Counted from the first letter of the stretch, positions 10,346 to 21,640 are shown. The stretch: DNA of 64,000 nucleotides from Heterobilharzia americana (GCA_944470555.2 OX104127.1:161671276-161735275), one strand, 5' to 3'. Made by a program: numbers and translations. Notes: generated by a model from the letters alone, not told the origin.

Positions 10346-10784
10346 GATGAGTTCCATATTAGCACACTAAGTTGAAACGAACTATAAAATGAATATGAGA
10401 AAGTTATTCTCTATTCTGTACGAGATTCCTATCAACTTGTCAAAAAGTACCCGCTTCAGTATCCTTCAGACTCCAGAAGCAGTAAGAATCAGGATCAAAC
10501 AACTAGAGTTGTGTGTTCAAAAGAAGTAAGTCTTGCCACTACAACTACCATGGCCCGATTCGGTACACACAAAGTTATTCACACCTTATCCCAAGTAATC
10601 TTATTCCCTAATTCCACATTGCAGCTACCTCTTCATCCCTATAATATGGAATTTCAACTCGTTTTCTCATACTACTTTGTCACTCAATACGTTATTATCC
10701 CTCAAATTATCCCTCCTAGTTTATTTCATCCAGCTCTAACAAACGGCTTCATATAGTTTCATTAAACTATAAACTTATAGTGCT
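10346..10784. other. No feature recognised
   Basis: Contains an 81-codon open frame (10511-10756) that resembles nothing I know and has no exon borders I trust. Confidence 0.4.
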
Positions 10785-11030
10785 AAATGTGTTGGTGCGA
10801 ATATTCAAGCTTTAGAAGATGCCAAGCAGTAAACAGATCTGCCCCATTGTTACCGATTTTCAGCTTAGTCACCAAGAATCCCCAATCACTGATTCCATTG
10901 GTTTCAGGGGCTCCATCCAGGGAGTCTACATCTCCCTAAATCGGACAGCAGACATCGCACACCATAACTCTGAAATCTTGAGTCATGGATGTACGCCACA
11001 TCTCTAATAGACGCATATAAGACCTGACTG
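10785..11030 (-). mobile_element. LINE-C 3' UTR fragment
   Basis: Minus-strand match to the LINE-C 3' region (reversed AATATTCAAGCTTTAGAAGATG, CCGATTTTCAGC), shared with 21.36, 35.91, 48.94 and 60.45 kb. Confidence 0.7.
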
Positions 11031-11094
11031 TAGTTATTAAACTGATGTCAACTGGCTGTTATAGTGAATATTCAAAAATTCACCTTCAGAGTAT

Positions 11095-13325
11095 CCAGAG
11101 ACCCAGTGGCTAGCTATCGTGAAATCGCTGGTGTAGGCACAAAGATGAGTCGTGGGGGAGAAAGTGTGCTTTTCTATCTTTAAAAAGCAGGAAAGATAGT
11201 GAGACTAACTGATGCTTATTCGTAATCTCCGCCTATGCACCCACTGAAGGTAGTTCGAATGATGCAAAGGACGAATTCTATGAGGAGCTGTCAGTTTTGC
11301 TACAGAAACGAAAACATTAAGATAGAGCCATAATAGCAGGTGACTTTTAAGCTCAAGTAGAGAAGCTGAGCCAATCGGAAAGACATCCACGGGGTATTTA
11401 TGGAATACCATGCCGACGAACTGACGACGATGATCGTCTGTTGCAATTTTGTTCTGACAATCATTTACTTCCAGTCAGCATAAGGAGATTCGTTATCTCA
11501 CTTAGTGTCCGTCGACGTCAAACCGACAATGATGATAGAAAGATCATATTGGCATGAGACATTTTCGAATGATCGGTGGAGGATTACCGTTCTTTCTGGA
11601 GTACCTATTTAAACTCCTATCACGCACCAGTACGATTACGCGTACATCTGCACCTTACTGTTTGCAGGAAACAAGTAGCAATGAAGCCTATCTGTGCTTG
11701 ATCAGAAGATGAGAAAGAGTTAGCTAAGCATTTATCTGAATGTGATAGCAATGCTCATCCTGAGGAAACCTGGCACCAAATAAGGTCTACTGCAGAAAAA
11801 CCGGTAGAGAAATTTGGTAGCCAACACATGAGGGTTAGCAAACGTCATTGGATTTCCGCATTATCATTCGAACTGACTGATGTGAGGAGACTGATTTCAG
11901 TTGGGTCTGATTACAATGAAGAGAGAAAGCAGTAGAAAAGGAAATTGAAGAAGAGCCTCCGCAATTAACGCGTGCAGTTGTGAATAGTGAAAGCAAAGGT
12001 GACAGTGAAGGCATCAGCATTAGGTAACACCCGGTAAAAATTTTGCTTATTAAGGGTATTGCCAAGATGAAAAAACCAGTGGTTAGTGAAACTATCACTA
12101 AAAAGGATGGTACGCTGACAACCTCCCAGAACAGCCCGCTGAAACGTTGGGCAGCACAATTCGAAGCATAGTTCAACCTACTTACAGAATAACATCCGGC
12201 CTCAGCCTAGATGAGATGCAGGCTTTGGTCTGCAAACCCTCATCCAAGTTAAACAAGCTGCTTTGAATATGACAGGATGCAAAGCATCAGAATCTGGTAG
12301 TTTGTCACCTGAAGTTTTCAAAGATGAGGTAGGAAATTGCTTATTAGAGTAACAGAGACACTTGATAGTGAGCAGAAATCAGAGGTATTTCCGTCAAACT
12401 AGTCTACTTCATTGATGATTCCACTCAGTAAGAAAAAAGAGAAATATTCTTGTGGCTACCATGGAGGAGTCAGTCTGAACAAACTGTGTCCAAGATCCTT
12501 TGGTCCATGGCTATTCGACAACTAACCGGAGCTCGAGAACAGCAAACTCGAGAAATTCAGGCAGGTTTCAGACCTGGATGAAGGTGCATCGACCAGATTT
12601 TCACCATTCGATAAGATGCCTGCCATCGACCGATACTTGCGATATTTCCTGACTTGAACGTGCCATTTGACTCTGTTGACCGTGACATGTTGTGGTAGTG
12701 TACTAATATGAAGGGAGTACCGAGCAAGTATATAACGGTAATAAAAGCTCTCTACTTGAACATATGCAGACATGTTAGGGCCTATGGTGAGTTGTCATCA
12801 TAACTGACGACACCTAGTGGGGTCCGCTACGGATGCCCACAGTCATCGTTCCTATTTAATTTCATTATGGATGTACTTATGGACAAAATCTTAGGTACCT
12901 CTGACTTCAAAGGGGCTGATCTACTCACTGGAGTCCACCTGGTTGACTTTGAGCACACAGACAACATTTTCCCCTTAGTTGAAGACGCCAACAAAATGCA
13001 TGATCTGTTAAATGCATTGAGCAGAAATCTGAGTATTTTTGGCACGTGTTTCGCTTGCACTAGTCAAATGTAAGATGATGCTGCAGAACTGGTCTGCAAG
13101 TACTCCAAGTCTAATGTTATGAGTTGAAGTGGTGGAATGTGTCGATCACTTCACTTCCTTGGGGAGCTGCCTGAAAGGCTAGGTTACTGAAGAAATCTCA
13201 TGTCAGATAAAAAAAAACCACATCTAACATCTGCCAGCTTGCGTCAACTGCTAAAGCCTATTTGTGGGATGACCTGGAACACTACGTTTCGCCCCGAAGA
13301 CTTAGAGGAAGTTTGCGGTTGGTGA
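11095..13325 (+). pseudogene. LINE-B/C-type retrotransposon, endonuclease plus RT relic
   Basis: Longest LINE relic here. Piecing frames together, 11210-11660 encodes an apurinic-type endonuclease: AYAPTEGSSNDAKDEFYEEL, then RAIIAGDF-AQVEKL, then RTDDDDRLLQFCSDN and YRSFWSTYLNSYHAPVRLR. RT follows at 12540-13070: IQAGFRPG, DQIFTIR, DLNVPFDSVDRDMLW, GVRYGCPQSSFLFNFIMDVLM. At the catalytic box the expected YADDI reads HTDNI, which should kill polymerase activity. Many stops and frameshifts. It ends at about 13325 against the Gypsy relic. The tail part (CRSLHFLGELPE) resembles the LINE-B/C thumb. Which of the two lineages it belongs to is unclear. Confidence 0.82.
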
Positions 13326-13329
13326 ACAG

Positions 13330-14575
13330 GTGGATTTTCGTCCATAGACCATCTCTTGAAAACATCTGATAGCAATAACTAAGTGCTTTCTTTTCGATCT
13401 GCAAGTAGCGTTTCTCTGCTGATATGTGAGATCAGAATGTATGTGAACCATCTAGATATTCGTGAAAGAGAATGGCAATAACACCAGCAGTGGAAGTATC
13501 AGCTGCAATGACTGTTTGTAGATTGGGGTTATAATATGCTAACAAGTAGTCAAAACTGAGAGTGAACCTGAGTCGTTTAACGGTAGCATCAGATTCTTTT
13601 GACCAAGACCATGAGGCATTTTCACCAAGCGGATGATTCAATGTTTACAGATGTCGTATAAGTAGGGAGGGGGAAGGGACACCGAACAGTAACTGGTGAT
13701 AAACATAAATGACCAAAGTGTTGCAGCACCTGTCAGAGTTGGCCTTTAATGGATCACATGAATGCTTCAAGGGTCACAAAGTCGACTAGATGTATCACAG
13801 AATAACCTCTAATATTTTATGGATTGTGATAAGGAGAAAAATGTTCCAAATCTAATTTGAAGGCCTATTTTTGAGTTCGCTGTAGGATCAACCGTATTCG
13901 TTTGTTGAACTTCGTTACGCAGATGGCAACCATTATGATGTCGTCAAAGTAAGCAGCAACACCTGGAGTGCTTGCTAACATGGTATCCATGGGCTGTTGA
14001 AAAATGGCAAGATAGCTCCTAATGTCGAATAGCAGACCATTGTACTGGTAAGGACCTCGGTGAATGTTGGTGATTAAGAGCTCTTGAAGTTATGGAGAAA
14101 TCTCAACTTGTAAGAATGTGTCATATTAGTTCGATAGTTATTGAATACTCACCTTCATTTAGTGTGGGGAACAGGTAAAGGGTAATGATATTTCACCAAG
14201 GAAGTATTAGGACCTGTTGAAAAATAAGCACCTAGTCCGGTAGAGCCAGCAGCTTTGTTCTTGGTGACGACTAAAGTGGCCAAAGAAGAATAGGATACTG
14301 TGGTAATAACACTGTTTTTGTATTCGTTTCAGTTCTGACTCAGACAGAGGTAACGATGTACATTTAGTTTTGTGCATAGGATCACTTTGATTGTGATGTG
14401 GTGACCTAGGCCATCTGCATACTCAGCAATAATATCGGCAGGATTCGTCTGGACATCTAATCGTGTTACTATTTTACTACATACTGCTTTCAACAAAAAG
14501 TCAGGAAGTTTCAAATTCCCGAACCAATGGAGATCCAACATGTTGAGGTAAGCTTTGTGATATAATGGATAAAGT
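13330..14575 (-). pseudogene. Ty3/Gypsy LTR retrotransposon pol relic (RT-RNase H)
   Basis: Minus strand, high to low coordinates: protease/RT lead-in (KIVTRLDVQTNPADIIAEY), then YHYPLPVP of the RT N-terminal motif, then IFQQPMDTMLASTPGVAAYFDDI, which contains the RT catalytic box as YFDD. RNase H follows: DYLLAYYNPNLQTVIAADTS, GVIAILFHEYLDG and ISAEKRYLQIEKKALSYC. Frameshifts and stops are frequent. No gag, integrase or LTR was recognised. Schistosome Gypsy families such as Boudicca or Saci are candidates, but I cannot assign one. It abuts the LINE relic at about 13325. Confidence 0.85.
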
Positions 14576-14639
14576 CATAAGTAAAAGTTCTATGTGAAAT
14601 CCAGCAGCATATTTGATCTGTCCCAGATACACAGAAACG

Positions 14640-15062
14640 TCTACTACCCTTGTCATTACAAAGACGGAGAGGAAATTAGAAGTATATAAGCTGTCTCAAA
14701 GTTGTGGAGTTAGTTACCTGATATGAATATGGACAGCAAATTGTATCCAAAATATTATTCAGTAAATGATACTGTTCCTTCACTCTATGTGACATTTCTA
14801 ATAAACAGACTAAAAAGGGTGTAACTTTGTTTATCGAATCAACACCGAATACATGCAACAGGAATGTCTCAGCACTTTTTCCGGATATATGGAAAATCTT
14901 ACTACCCGTATTATAAAGGCAACGAGGAAATTACGACTATACATAAGGGATATCTCAAAGTTGTGTATATATCTTGATATGACGACTGTAGACAATAAAT
15001 TATGTTTGAAACGTAGTCCAGTAAAAGAAATACTGTTACAGTACGTGATAATATATTAAAAT
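14640..15062 (+). mobile_element. PLE-2 3' ends, two tandem partial copies
   Basis: Two successive copies of the PLE-2 3' region (14640-14815 and 14816-15062). Each has the motif CCTGATATGAATATGGACA or a variant of it (TTGATATGACGACTGTAGACA in the second), followed by AATAAATT-type sequence. Confidence 0.7.
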
Positions 15063-15732
15063 AGGATTACATTCTATCATAGTGCACTAGTTTTATATAC
15101 TTGAAAACTTTTCGGCCGCCGAAAACACTGGCAACAAGCTTAAACACACGCACATGCATATATATGTCCTTGATATATGACCTTGTCTAGAATTTGGAGC
15201 ATTGACATAATAAAAGTAAGCATCAACCAATCAGCGATTTACCTTGGAAAAAGGAGAATGATCTATTGGCCGTGGAGTAAGGAAAGCGTGAAAACAGCAA
15301 TTCAAGAATTCATAAGTAAATAAATAAGGTTTTATGCAAATATGCGACGTCCAAAGATACGACCAACAGGCTTCAATCCTCAAGATGTTAGAAATCAATG
15401 TTTTGAGACTTTTTGTGACATGGTTCAAAATCGGTAACAATAGTGGGAATGTACAGACTCTTTGTCATCTCAGAAGTCATAAATATTTTGATTTAACTTT
15501 TATGTGTTTATCCTCTTCCCAGCTCATACACTTTTACTCACTTCAATGCCATTCTTGTTCCATCCACTTTATTTCTAGGGCGATTTGAAGTGCTACAAAT
15601 TGGACAGATATGCTTTCATGCCAACTTCTCTATCTGTCACTACCTCAAAACTTCTTCGTAACCAGTCTCTGATGGTGTAGTAATACTTTAAACGTTTGAG
15701 CGACTTCACATTTACAACAGAAAACTCTTACC
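15063..15732. other. No feature recognised
   Basis: Open frames on both strands at 15231-15588 overlap one another and have no recognisable domain. Confidence 0.4.
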
Positions 15733-16172
15733 ATATTGACTGTCTGAGATAGCCAAGGTTTCGTAGACTAGTATTTTTACTGGACTGTGGCCGGATATTT
15801 CTGAATATTTCTAGACATGGTTCAAATTTTCATTTTACCTTCAATCATCACCCAATATCACTACTAGTCTGCCAAACCAAGTCTACCTCAGACAGTCAAA
15901 TGATAATCAATATGATACTCCCCCTCTATAATTCAGTTACATTTCAACTGGGATGAGAAGTCCTGACCAGACAACTAGTGTAAATACGATCAAGCGATAT
16001 TAACACGTTATCAATCTACATGGAAGTGGGGCAAAATCCATGATGATTAAAGTCAGATAAAAATTCTGGTGATCAGTCGAACCTTGTAGCTCAGTTGGTA
16101 GAGCATCGATCAAGAAACCCGGTGCCGGTGGTTAGTATCCCACCACAGTCCAAGTTTTCATTTCACCATTGG
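15733..16172 (+). mobile_element. S4 tRNA-like element with inverted outer arms
   Basis: 15738-15905 is itself an inverted repeat of the S4 outer arm (GACTGTCTGAGATAGCC ... AGTCTACCTCAGACAGTC). 16080-16145 is a clear tRNA-like core: CCTTGTAGCTCAGTTGGTAG, then a B-box remnant. It ends in TTTCATTTCACC. Confidence 0.75.
16085..16145 (+). other. tRNA-like core of S4
   Basis: The A box TAGCTCAGTTGG is near perfect, but the B box has decayed (GGTTAGTATCC). No cloverleaf closes, so this is a retroposon head and not a tRNA gene. Confidence 0.6.
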
Positions 16173-16864
16173 ATATTCATCAATGGATAAGCACAATAAA
16201 GTCAATAGATATGAGGTTGTTTAATCGATTTGAGGGTGAATGTTGTTGAGAAAAGAATCAACAAACATTTATATCATATTCCTGTTTGTTACGAATCTCC
16301 TTCAAATAGATAGAAAGTTAACCTTATGACGTGAGTCGACTGACGCATGTACACATATTGACTAATAAAATCAAACATGATGAGAATGATGCCACAGGTT
16401 GAAGAAAAGAAAATTAGAATCTGAGAAAAGTATTAAACGGTCACATTGTTATCCTATTCATTTTAGAAGAGATTTTATTTTTATTTCCTAATCTTCTGGT
16501 ATATTTCTCCTCAAGAGATTTGGATCAAGTTGTCACTTATTCCCGTGAGATTTATAGATCTGAAATAACTGACTGTTGAAGATGAACAAGTATTGTACGA
16601 AATTTCAATCAGTTATCTTTTGTGAATTTTTGTATGGAATGTGTATATATACTTCAGTTGCATGTATGCATAATTGAGATAAGTAAGATAAAGAAGGGTA
16701 GTGAGAAGAAATAATCTTTGTCTTCTCATGTACGGAGAAAGGCAAAACGAACTGTTATATAAAAGATTAACAATACTTTGTCTTTCTTTTAGCTTGGTTA
16801 GTGATATATTGTTTGCTGTAACAATGAATAAGGCAGTCAATTAGATTCCCTTATTTTGTCTGTA
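16173..16864. other. No feature recognised
   Basis: AT-rich intronic sequence; a 75-codon minus frame (16613-16840) has no recognisable motif. Confidence 0.4.
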
Positions 16865-17235
16865 AAGGAGATTTTGCATTGACTCTAGAGGCCACCCTTG
16901 AGAAGACTGAAGTAACCAATTAAATTTCTCTATTCCAGAAGGAAATGTAGCTTTTTCATAAAATACAGAAATTTGATTGGTTATTTAATTTGTTCCTAAG
17001 GTAGCCTTTAAAGTTATATCGGATTTTGAGTGATTTTAATTGCCACCCTAACAACTGCTATGATGACCTCTATTTTACGAAAAATTACTTTTCCAGACGA
17101 AATTCCAACATCTGGTTGATTATTTCAGCAGTTCCTAGGGTGGTGCATTAAAGTCAATCCAGATTTTCATAGAATACAGAAGCCTAATTAGTCTATTCCA
17201 GGTGTTTTTAGGGTTACGGGTTTAGGCAAGATCAG
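16865..17235. repeat. Diverged repeats of a GCCACCCT-containing unit
   Basis: About three related units carrying GGCCACCCT/GCCACCCTAACAACT and AATACAGAA(A/G). The same unit recurs at 57000-57390 and 59775-59850. Class unknown. Confidence 0.55.
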
Positions 17236-17334
17236 ACATATTTACGGAAGGTGATACTTAACTCAAAGATTTAGTGGAGAAAATTCGGAAACCTCATTGA
17301 AATGTACTCATCATCCATATGCATTGTTATACAG

Positions 17335-17480
17335 TGGGCATAGTGGAGCCACACCTAGTGTGTGATACTACCTGGTTGGCTGTCCAAATTTCAGTAGGTG
17401 GAGCGGGGTTCGAACCCTTGACCCACTGGTTGGATGGAGAAAAGTACACAAGATTATATCTTGATAATGGTCCCTATGTT
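17335..17480 (-). mobile_element. Possible tRNA-like retroposon fragment
   Basis: Contains GCGGGGTTCGAACCCTTGACCC, which holds a B-box-like palindromic GGTTCGAACC. Similar GGGTTCGAACC occurs at 55560. Strand and family are uncertain. Confidence 0.3.
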
Positions 17481-17628
17481 ACAAAAAAAGAGCTTGGGAA
17501 AAAAATGTAGACTTCAAAGTATAAAAACGAAAAGCGGAAACATCATAGGAAAGTTTTCTGTCCTGCAGAATGTATAGACAGCTGAAAATCCACGTAGAGT
17601 TTACCAAGTCACCTGATAGACAATATAC

Positions 17629-17630
<2 letters not shown>

Positions 17631-17668
<38 letters not shown>
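17631..17668. repeat. TA dinucleotide microsatellite
   Basis: About 17 TA units. Confidence 0.9.
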
Positions 17669-17784
17669 TATACTATACCATTCGACCAAATGGAAAGGAA
17701 TCAATATATGACAGGAAAGATTCATTGTCCAGAGAACAATACTGAAGATGACTTAAGGAATGGAAGCATGTAAAATTTTGTTAA

Positions 17785-18035
17785 TTCAGATTTGTATTCA
17801 TCATGAACTGACATTTTGAACTGCCAGAATTAGGAAATATGGACAGTTGGATCCCGACCAAGTGACTCGATGGTAAGGTGGTAGTAGTAGTAGAACCTGA
17901 AGGTTTTGGGTTAAATCCTTAACACATACATCAGTGCATACTGCTCAAGAGTCCGATAATAAGATGGAATAGCGGTCCAGTGTCTCAACGTTTCCAATGT
18001 TTCTTCAAATGATTTCAATTCATGATGAATAGTAA
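17785..18035 (+). mobile_element. S2 retroposon, decayed
   Basis: S2 order is recognisable: GGAAATATGGACAGTTGGAT, degenerate B box, then CTCAAGA...GGAATAG where the hammerhead should be, then CAATGTTTCTTCAAATGATT. The ribozyme core is lost. A GTA triplet expansion lies at 17880. Confidence 0.65.
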
Positions 18036-18081
18036 AACTGACAAACTTTAAAATTGAATAATTCAACTTGTACTAACTTAC

Positions 18082-18244
18082 TTTTTGAGCTTCTCTTTTA
18101 TCTGTTCTTTGATTTTGTTGATATATTCTGGCAAAGTGTGAAACAATCACTGGGACTGGTAATGCGATAACAAGTACACCAGAAAGGGAACAAACACCAC
18201 CGACAATTTTACCAATAATTGTAGTTGGCACTATATCACCGTAT
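18082..18244 (-). CDS. Shal: Shal/Kv4 potassium channel, pore-end and S6 exon
   Basis: Exon of 163 bp: one base completing a split glycine codon, then 54 codons, ending phase 0 at a GTAAGT donor; the acceptor is ACGCAG. It reads YGDIVPTT, the second half of the TxGYGD selectivity filter, then [16 protein letters not shown], the S6 helix with the PVP hinge, then [18 protein letters not shown]. The S6 and post-S6 sequence fits Shal/Kv4 (RIYHQNQRADKR-AQK) better than Shaker, Shab or Shaw. The intron splitting the filter codon is also the position I recall for vertebrate Kv4 genes. The protein is a plasma-membrane tetramer subunit carrying A-type K+ current in nerve and muscle. The voltage sensor and T1 domain are encoded upstream on the minus strand and were not found in this window. 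Confidence 0.95.
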
Positions 18245-18329
18245 CTGCGTTAATGATTACAATAGCCAGAAGAAAAAAAGGAGTAGTAGTAACACATATA
18301 TGCTTGAGAATGGTTAAAAAGAATGTTGA

Positions 18330-18640
18330 GTTTGTAAGTTGGTTGGAGGCAATCGGCAAGAATCCCTGCTCGACCTAGGTTTCGTGCTTTCTGGCACTCG
18401 TCAGCAAGGCATATCTGCAGCTTCAACGGAACTGATGTCCCGCCTGAGATTCGAACCCGCGTCACCCAGTGTTGTAGTCAGCGACTTTACCACTCAGCTA
18501 TTTCGGGCCGAGATTGACCTCCTGGAGGAGTGGCTTACATGCATTGATTGGTCACGGGAGTGCAACTAATTTCATGTTGTCTAGTCCTGAATGCAGACCG
18601 AATTCTATCGATCATATTTGCAATGTGGCAACCAAGCTAC
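18330..18640 (-). mobile_element. S3 hammerhead retroposon, minus arm
   Basis: Minus-strand S3 with tail (GGTTGGAGGCAATCGGCAAG), hammerhead, B box GATTCGAACCC reversed at 18452, and A-box region CCACTCAGCTATTTCGGGCC. It lies 185 bp from the first intron acceptor found, upstream of the S6 exon. Confidence 0.85.
18366..18410 (-). ncRNA. Hammerhead ribozyme (S3 type)
   Basis: Minus strand: core CTGACGA, stem II GTGC/GCAC, GAAA, stem III loop CTAG, cleavage triplet GTC. Stem I CCTTG/CAGGG pairs with a three-base insertion after the cleavage site. Confidence 0.7.
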
Positions 18641-18972
18641 AGGAGGTCGATTGAGGCCCGAATAGCTGAGTGGTAAAGTCGCTGACTACAACACTGGGTG
18701 ACGAGGGTTCGAATCTCAGGCGGGACATCAGTTCCATCGAGGTTGCAGATACGCCTTGCTGACGAGTGCCAGGAAGCATGAAACCTAGGTGGAGCAGGGC
18801 TTCCTGCCGATTGCCTCCAACCAACTCACATCTACTAATGTGCACCGCGATGCTGAGCTTTCTAGCTTGGTTGCCACATTGCAAATATGATTGTTAGAAT
18901 TCAGTCTACACTCAGGACTAGACAACATGAAATTGGTTCCACTCCCGTGACCAATGAATACATGAATGTTGA
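18527..18972 (+). mobile_element. S3 retroposon bracketed by 105 bp inverted arms
   Basis: Plus-strand S3: A-box GAATAGCTGAGTGGTAAAG, B box GGGTTCGAATCTC, hammerhead, 3' end. It is flanked by inverted arms 18527-18640 and 18864-18970 (TTGCCACATTGCAAATATGA and its complement). Confidence 0.85.
18753..18800 (+). ncRNA. Hammerhead ribozyme (S3 type), cleavage site mutated
   Basis: Core CTGACGA and GAAA present, stem II GTGC/GCAT. The cleavage triplet is GTG, which breaks the NUH rule, so it is predicted not to cleave. Confidence 0.7.
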
Positions 18973-19084
18973 GTCTTTTCAACTCATAATATCTGTCAGG
19001 CATTGTTTTGATTCTTTACCAATGTGTCAATTCAAAGAAAAAAAGCATTTTTGCTCCTCTATCTTCAATGGAAATCACTCCTTT

Positions 19085-19830
19085 CGTTGATATTGCTGTG
19101 GTGGTAGAATGTATCGACAAGTTCACTTACTTGAGGATTTGTATCAGTCCAAAATGGCTGGTTGCTAACAAAATCTCATCTTGAATATAGAAGGCATGAT
19201 TATTAGTTGTCAATTTGCAGCATCTTGGATACCAACTGTCAAGATATTGGAATTTCTACCAAAGGACGAGTATACTGTGCTGAAGTCCTGTTACACGACT
19301 ATGAAACATGGCGTTCAAAGTAAAAGAATATGAAGTGATTACATGGTTCCTATCACAGATGTCTTCGTAACATTGCTCACAGTTGATGAAACCAGCAAGT
19401 AACCAATGCAGAGACCAAGCGAAGGGTACTAGGTAAGACAGGCAAGCTAAGTTATAAGGTTGTGAGCCTTAGTCAACTGAAGTGGCTTTGATATGAACTG
19501 CGCAAGCCAAGCCACTAGCTACCTCGATGTGTCACGTTATGAGAAGACGATTAGGTCGGATGTGTTGAGGATGGCCAAACCAAGATGTGTCGCTAGTCAG
19601 TGAAGTACATGACTATAATTCTGAGTTGTGTGAGGAAATGTAGACTGGCAAGCTGGTGTCGCCGAGATGATAAGAATCAGTGATTGGGGATTGACTGTCG
19701 GTGACATAATTGAAAATCGGTCACAGTGGCAAAGATGAGTTCATGGCTTAACATCTAAAGCTTGATTATTTTCACTAAACTTTATGTTCAGATTGTTTAT
19801 TTTGTCATACAACTTTTTCTACTTTGATAT
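19085..19830 (+). mobile_element. LINE-C, C-terminal and 3' UTR relic
   Basis: Plus-strand remnant: KVVSLSQLKWL-YELRKPSH-LPRCVTL, then CRLASWCRRDDKNQ, parallel to the LINE-B C-terminus (VMNLHRLRWLGQVLCMPSHRLP). 3' UTR with GATTGACTGTCGGTGACAT. Heavily mutated. Confidence 0.72.
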
Positions 19831-19844
19831 CTCTACTGGGTGAT

Positions 19845-20095
19845 GATTGAAGGTGGAATGAGAATATGAATCGCAACCGGATTCAAAACAGCTATCACCA
19901 GGTTTCCGATTTGATGTTCTACCAACTGAACTACGAGGTCATTTGATACGGAATCAGGCCGCAAAACCCAATGGTCACTGGTTCGAATCCAGTTGCGGTC
20001 GAAATTTTCATTTCACCTTCAATCATCACCTAACAGAAATACTAGTCTGCCAACCTATGGCTGTTTCAGACAGTCATAATGATACTTTGATATCA
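19845..20095 (+). mobile_element. S4 element with both inverted ends
   Basis: Left end GGTGATGATTGAAGGTGGAATG and right end CATTTCACCTTCAATCATCACC are complementary. Between them lie reversed (ACTGAACTACGAGGTC) and direct (GGTTCGAATCC) tRNA-like boxes. Outer arm ACTAGTCTGCCAACC follows. Confidence 0.75.
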
Positions 20096-20284
20096 CTTTT
20101 TCTATCCCCTTGATCTTTGTTACTACTGTGAATTATAGCAAATTAAACCGATGCATTTATGCACGAGATTATACACTCATTCTATCTGTCTGCCTCTCTA
20201 TCCGTCTAACTATTTCATGTCCTATGCCCTGAATATACTTTAAATCATTGTCTAGTAAGTGTATCAGTTTGACTATCTTATATT

Positions 20285-20398
20285 TGGCAGACTTCTATTC
20301 ATACTAGGTGATATTTTAAGGTGAAATCAAAACCTCAACCTTGATGGTAACCAGTTTCAATTCTACCAGAGCTCATATTTTCATTTCACTCAGCAGGA
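20285..20398. mobile_element. S4 decayed copy
   Basis: Short copy with ATACTAGGTGATATTTTAAGG at one end and TTTTCATTTCACTCAG at the other; core mostly lost. Confidence 0.5.
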
Positions 20399-20612
20399 AT
20401 AAATGTATCATATTACAGATAAAATATTTGTTTATTTTGTTATTTGTTCTAATATACTACGCCGCGATTACACAAGTAAAAATACATCCTATACAATGTA
20501 TCATATTACAGTCAGGATATCTGAGGGTTTTTTGAAGCTATTTTCACTGAAGGATATTTATTAAGTGACATATATAAATGAAAGAACCAAAGTTTAGAAG
20601 GCTTTGTATAGC

Positions 20613-21132
20613 TATTATTATTATTATTTGTCCCCTGGGTTCCTAGTAGAACATTCGGCTTCAGTAGCACGTCTCCAGTGAACTCTCTCTGCACTCTTTT
20701 CAATCTCGCTCCACGAATGCCCACAAGCTCTCATTTCTTCATCGCACGATCTCCTCCATGTCTTCCTCGCCTCGGAAGCCCAAATCGTCGTTTCCCATTT
20801 AGATTCCACTTGAGTGACTGGTCTGGCGCGTGATGTCTCCAATCGGCCTTCTCAATGTATGCCCAATTCATCTCTACTTTCTCATGCATATTTGTTAAGC
20901 GATAGGTTCTTGGTTGGTTCATTAACTGGCCAGACTTCCTTGTTGCTTATTCTCACTATTCTGGCCATCTGAGCTTCAATATCGAGCCAGAGTAGGCAGT
21001 TGTTAATGAATGTCTGTAGTTTGTTGGAAATGCCTTTCGTAACGCGCCAAGTTTCTGAACCATATAGGAGCACTGACTTGACGATGGTGTTGAAAATCCG
21101 GATCTTGTTCTTTGAGCTGAGTGCAGAAGATC
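20613..21132 (-). mobile_element. RTE-like LINE, short 3' copy
   Basis: Minus strand. Retains MLLYGSETWRVTKGISNKLQTFINNCL, MARIVRISNKEV and the 3' end, with the AAT-type tail at 20613. 5'-truncated within the region after the RT thumb. A few frameshifts. Confidence 0.85.
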
Positions 21133-21224
21133 TATAATGCTACATTTTGATTAATTACTCTGTCTTTTTCTGTGATATCAAGGAAGTTAATAATGTTTTA
21201 TATGACAGACAAAATTAACGTGGC

Positions 21225-21640
21225 ACCTCACACATAGTTGCATCGGTTCAAGTTGCCACACAACACAGTAGTACACGAAGAATAGTTAGGTACAAAAACA
21301 GTGATATTAACGTCAACAAAGTTGTGTGAGAGATAAAGGCTAGTGCAAATATTCAAGTTATAGAAGATGTCAGGAAGCGAATACACCTTAAGCAATTGTG
21401 ACCAATTTTCAGCCACTGATTTGTATGGTTTTGGGGACCCTATATAGCTCAAGCCAACAGTAATAGACTTTATGGACTGGTGTCACATCTTCGTCTGGCC
21501 ACCTGGAACCCTCTTTCAAATAAATTTAACTACCTTTAGTGGGTGGTAACTCGGCATGTGCAGCACATGTCCAAGTCGTTTTAGACAATGAAAGTTCATA
21601 ATCTAATCAATCGAATTTTTTATATGAATCAACGTTATTT
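21225..21640 (-). mobile_element. LINE-C, C-terminal and 3' UTR relic
   Basis: Minus strand: IMNFHCLKRLGHVLHMPSYHP, then the 3' UTR matching 35.8, 48.8 and 60.4 kb. Confidence 0.7.

Larger units (their letters stand above)
2703..18081 (-). other. Inferred 15.4 kb intron of the Shal gene
   Basis: Lies between two minus-strand exons whose phases match (0 to 0) and whose protein products are contiguous in Kv4 channels. It is filled with LINE-B/C, RTE, Gypsy, PLE and hammerhead-retroposon copies in both orientations. No other exon was recognised in it. Confidence 0.8.

Noticed and set aside
16085..16145. tRNA-like sequences at 16.08, 35.68, 18.66, 22.0 and 61.8 kb as tRNA genes
   Set aside because: They have A- and B-box-like parts but no closed acceptor stem or cloverleaf, and each is embedded in a repeated element.
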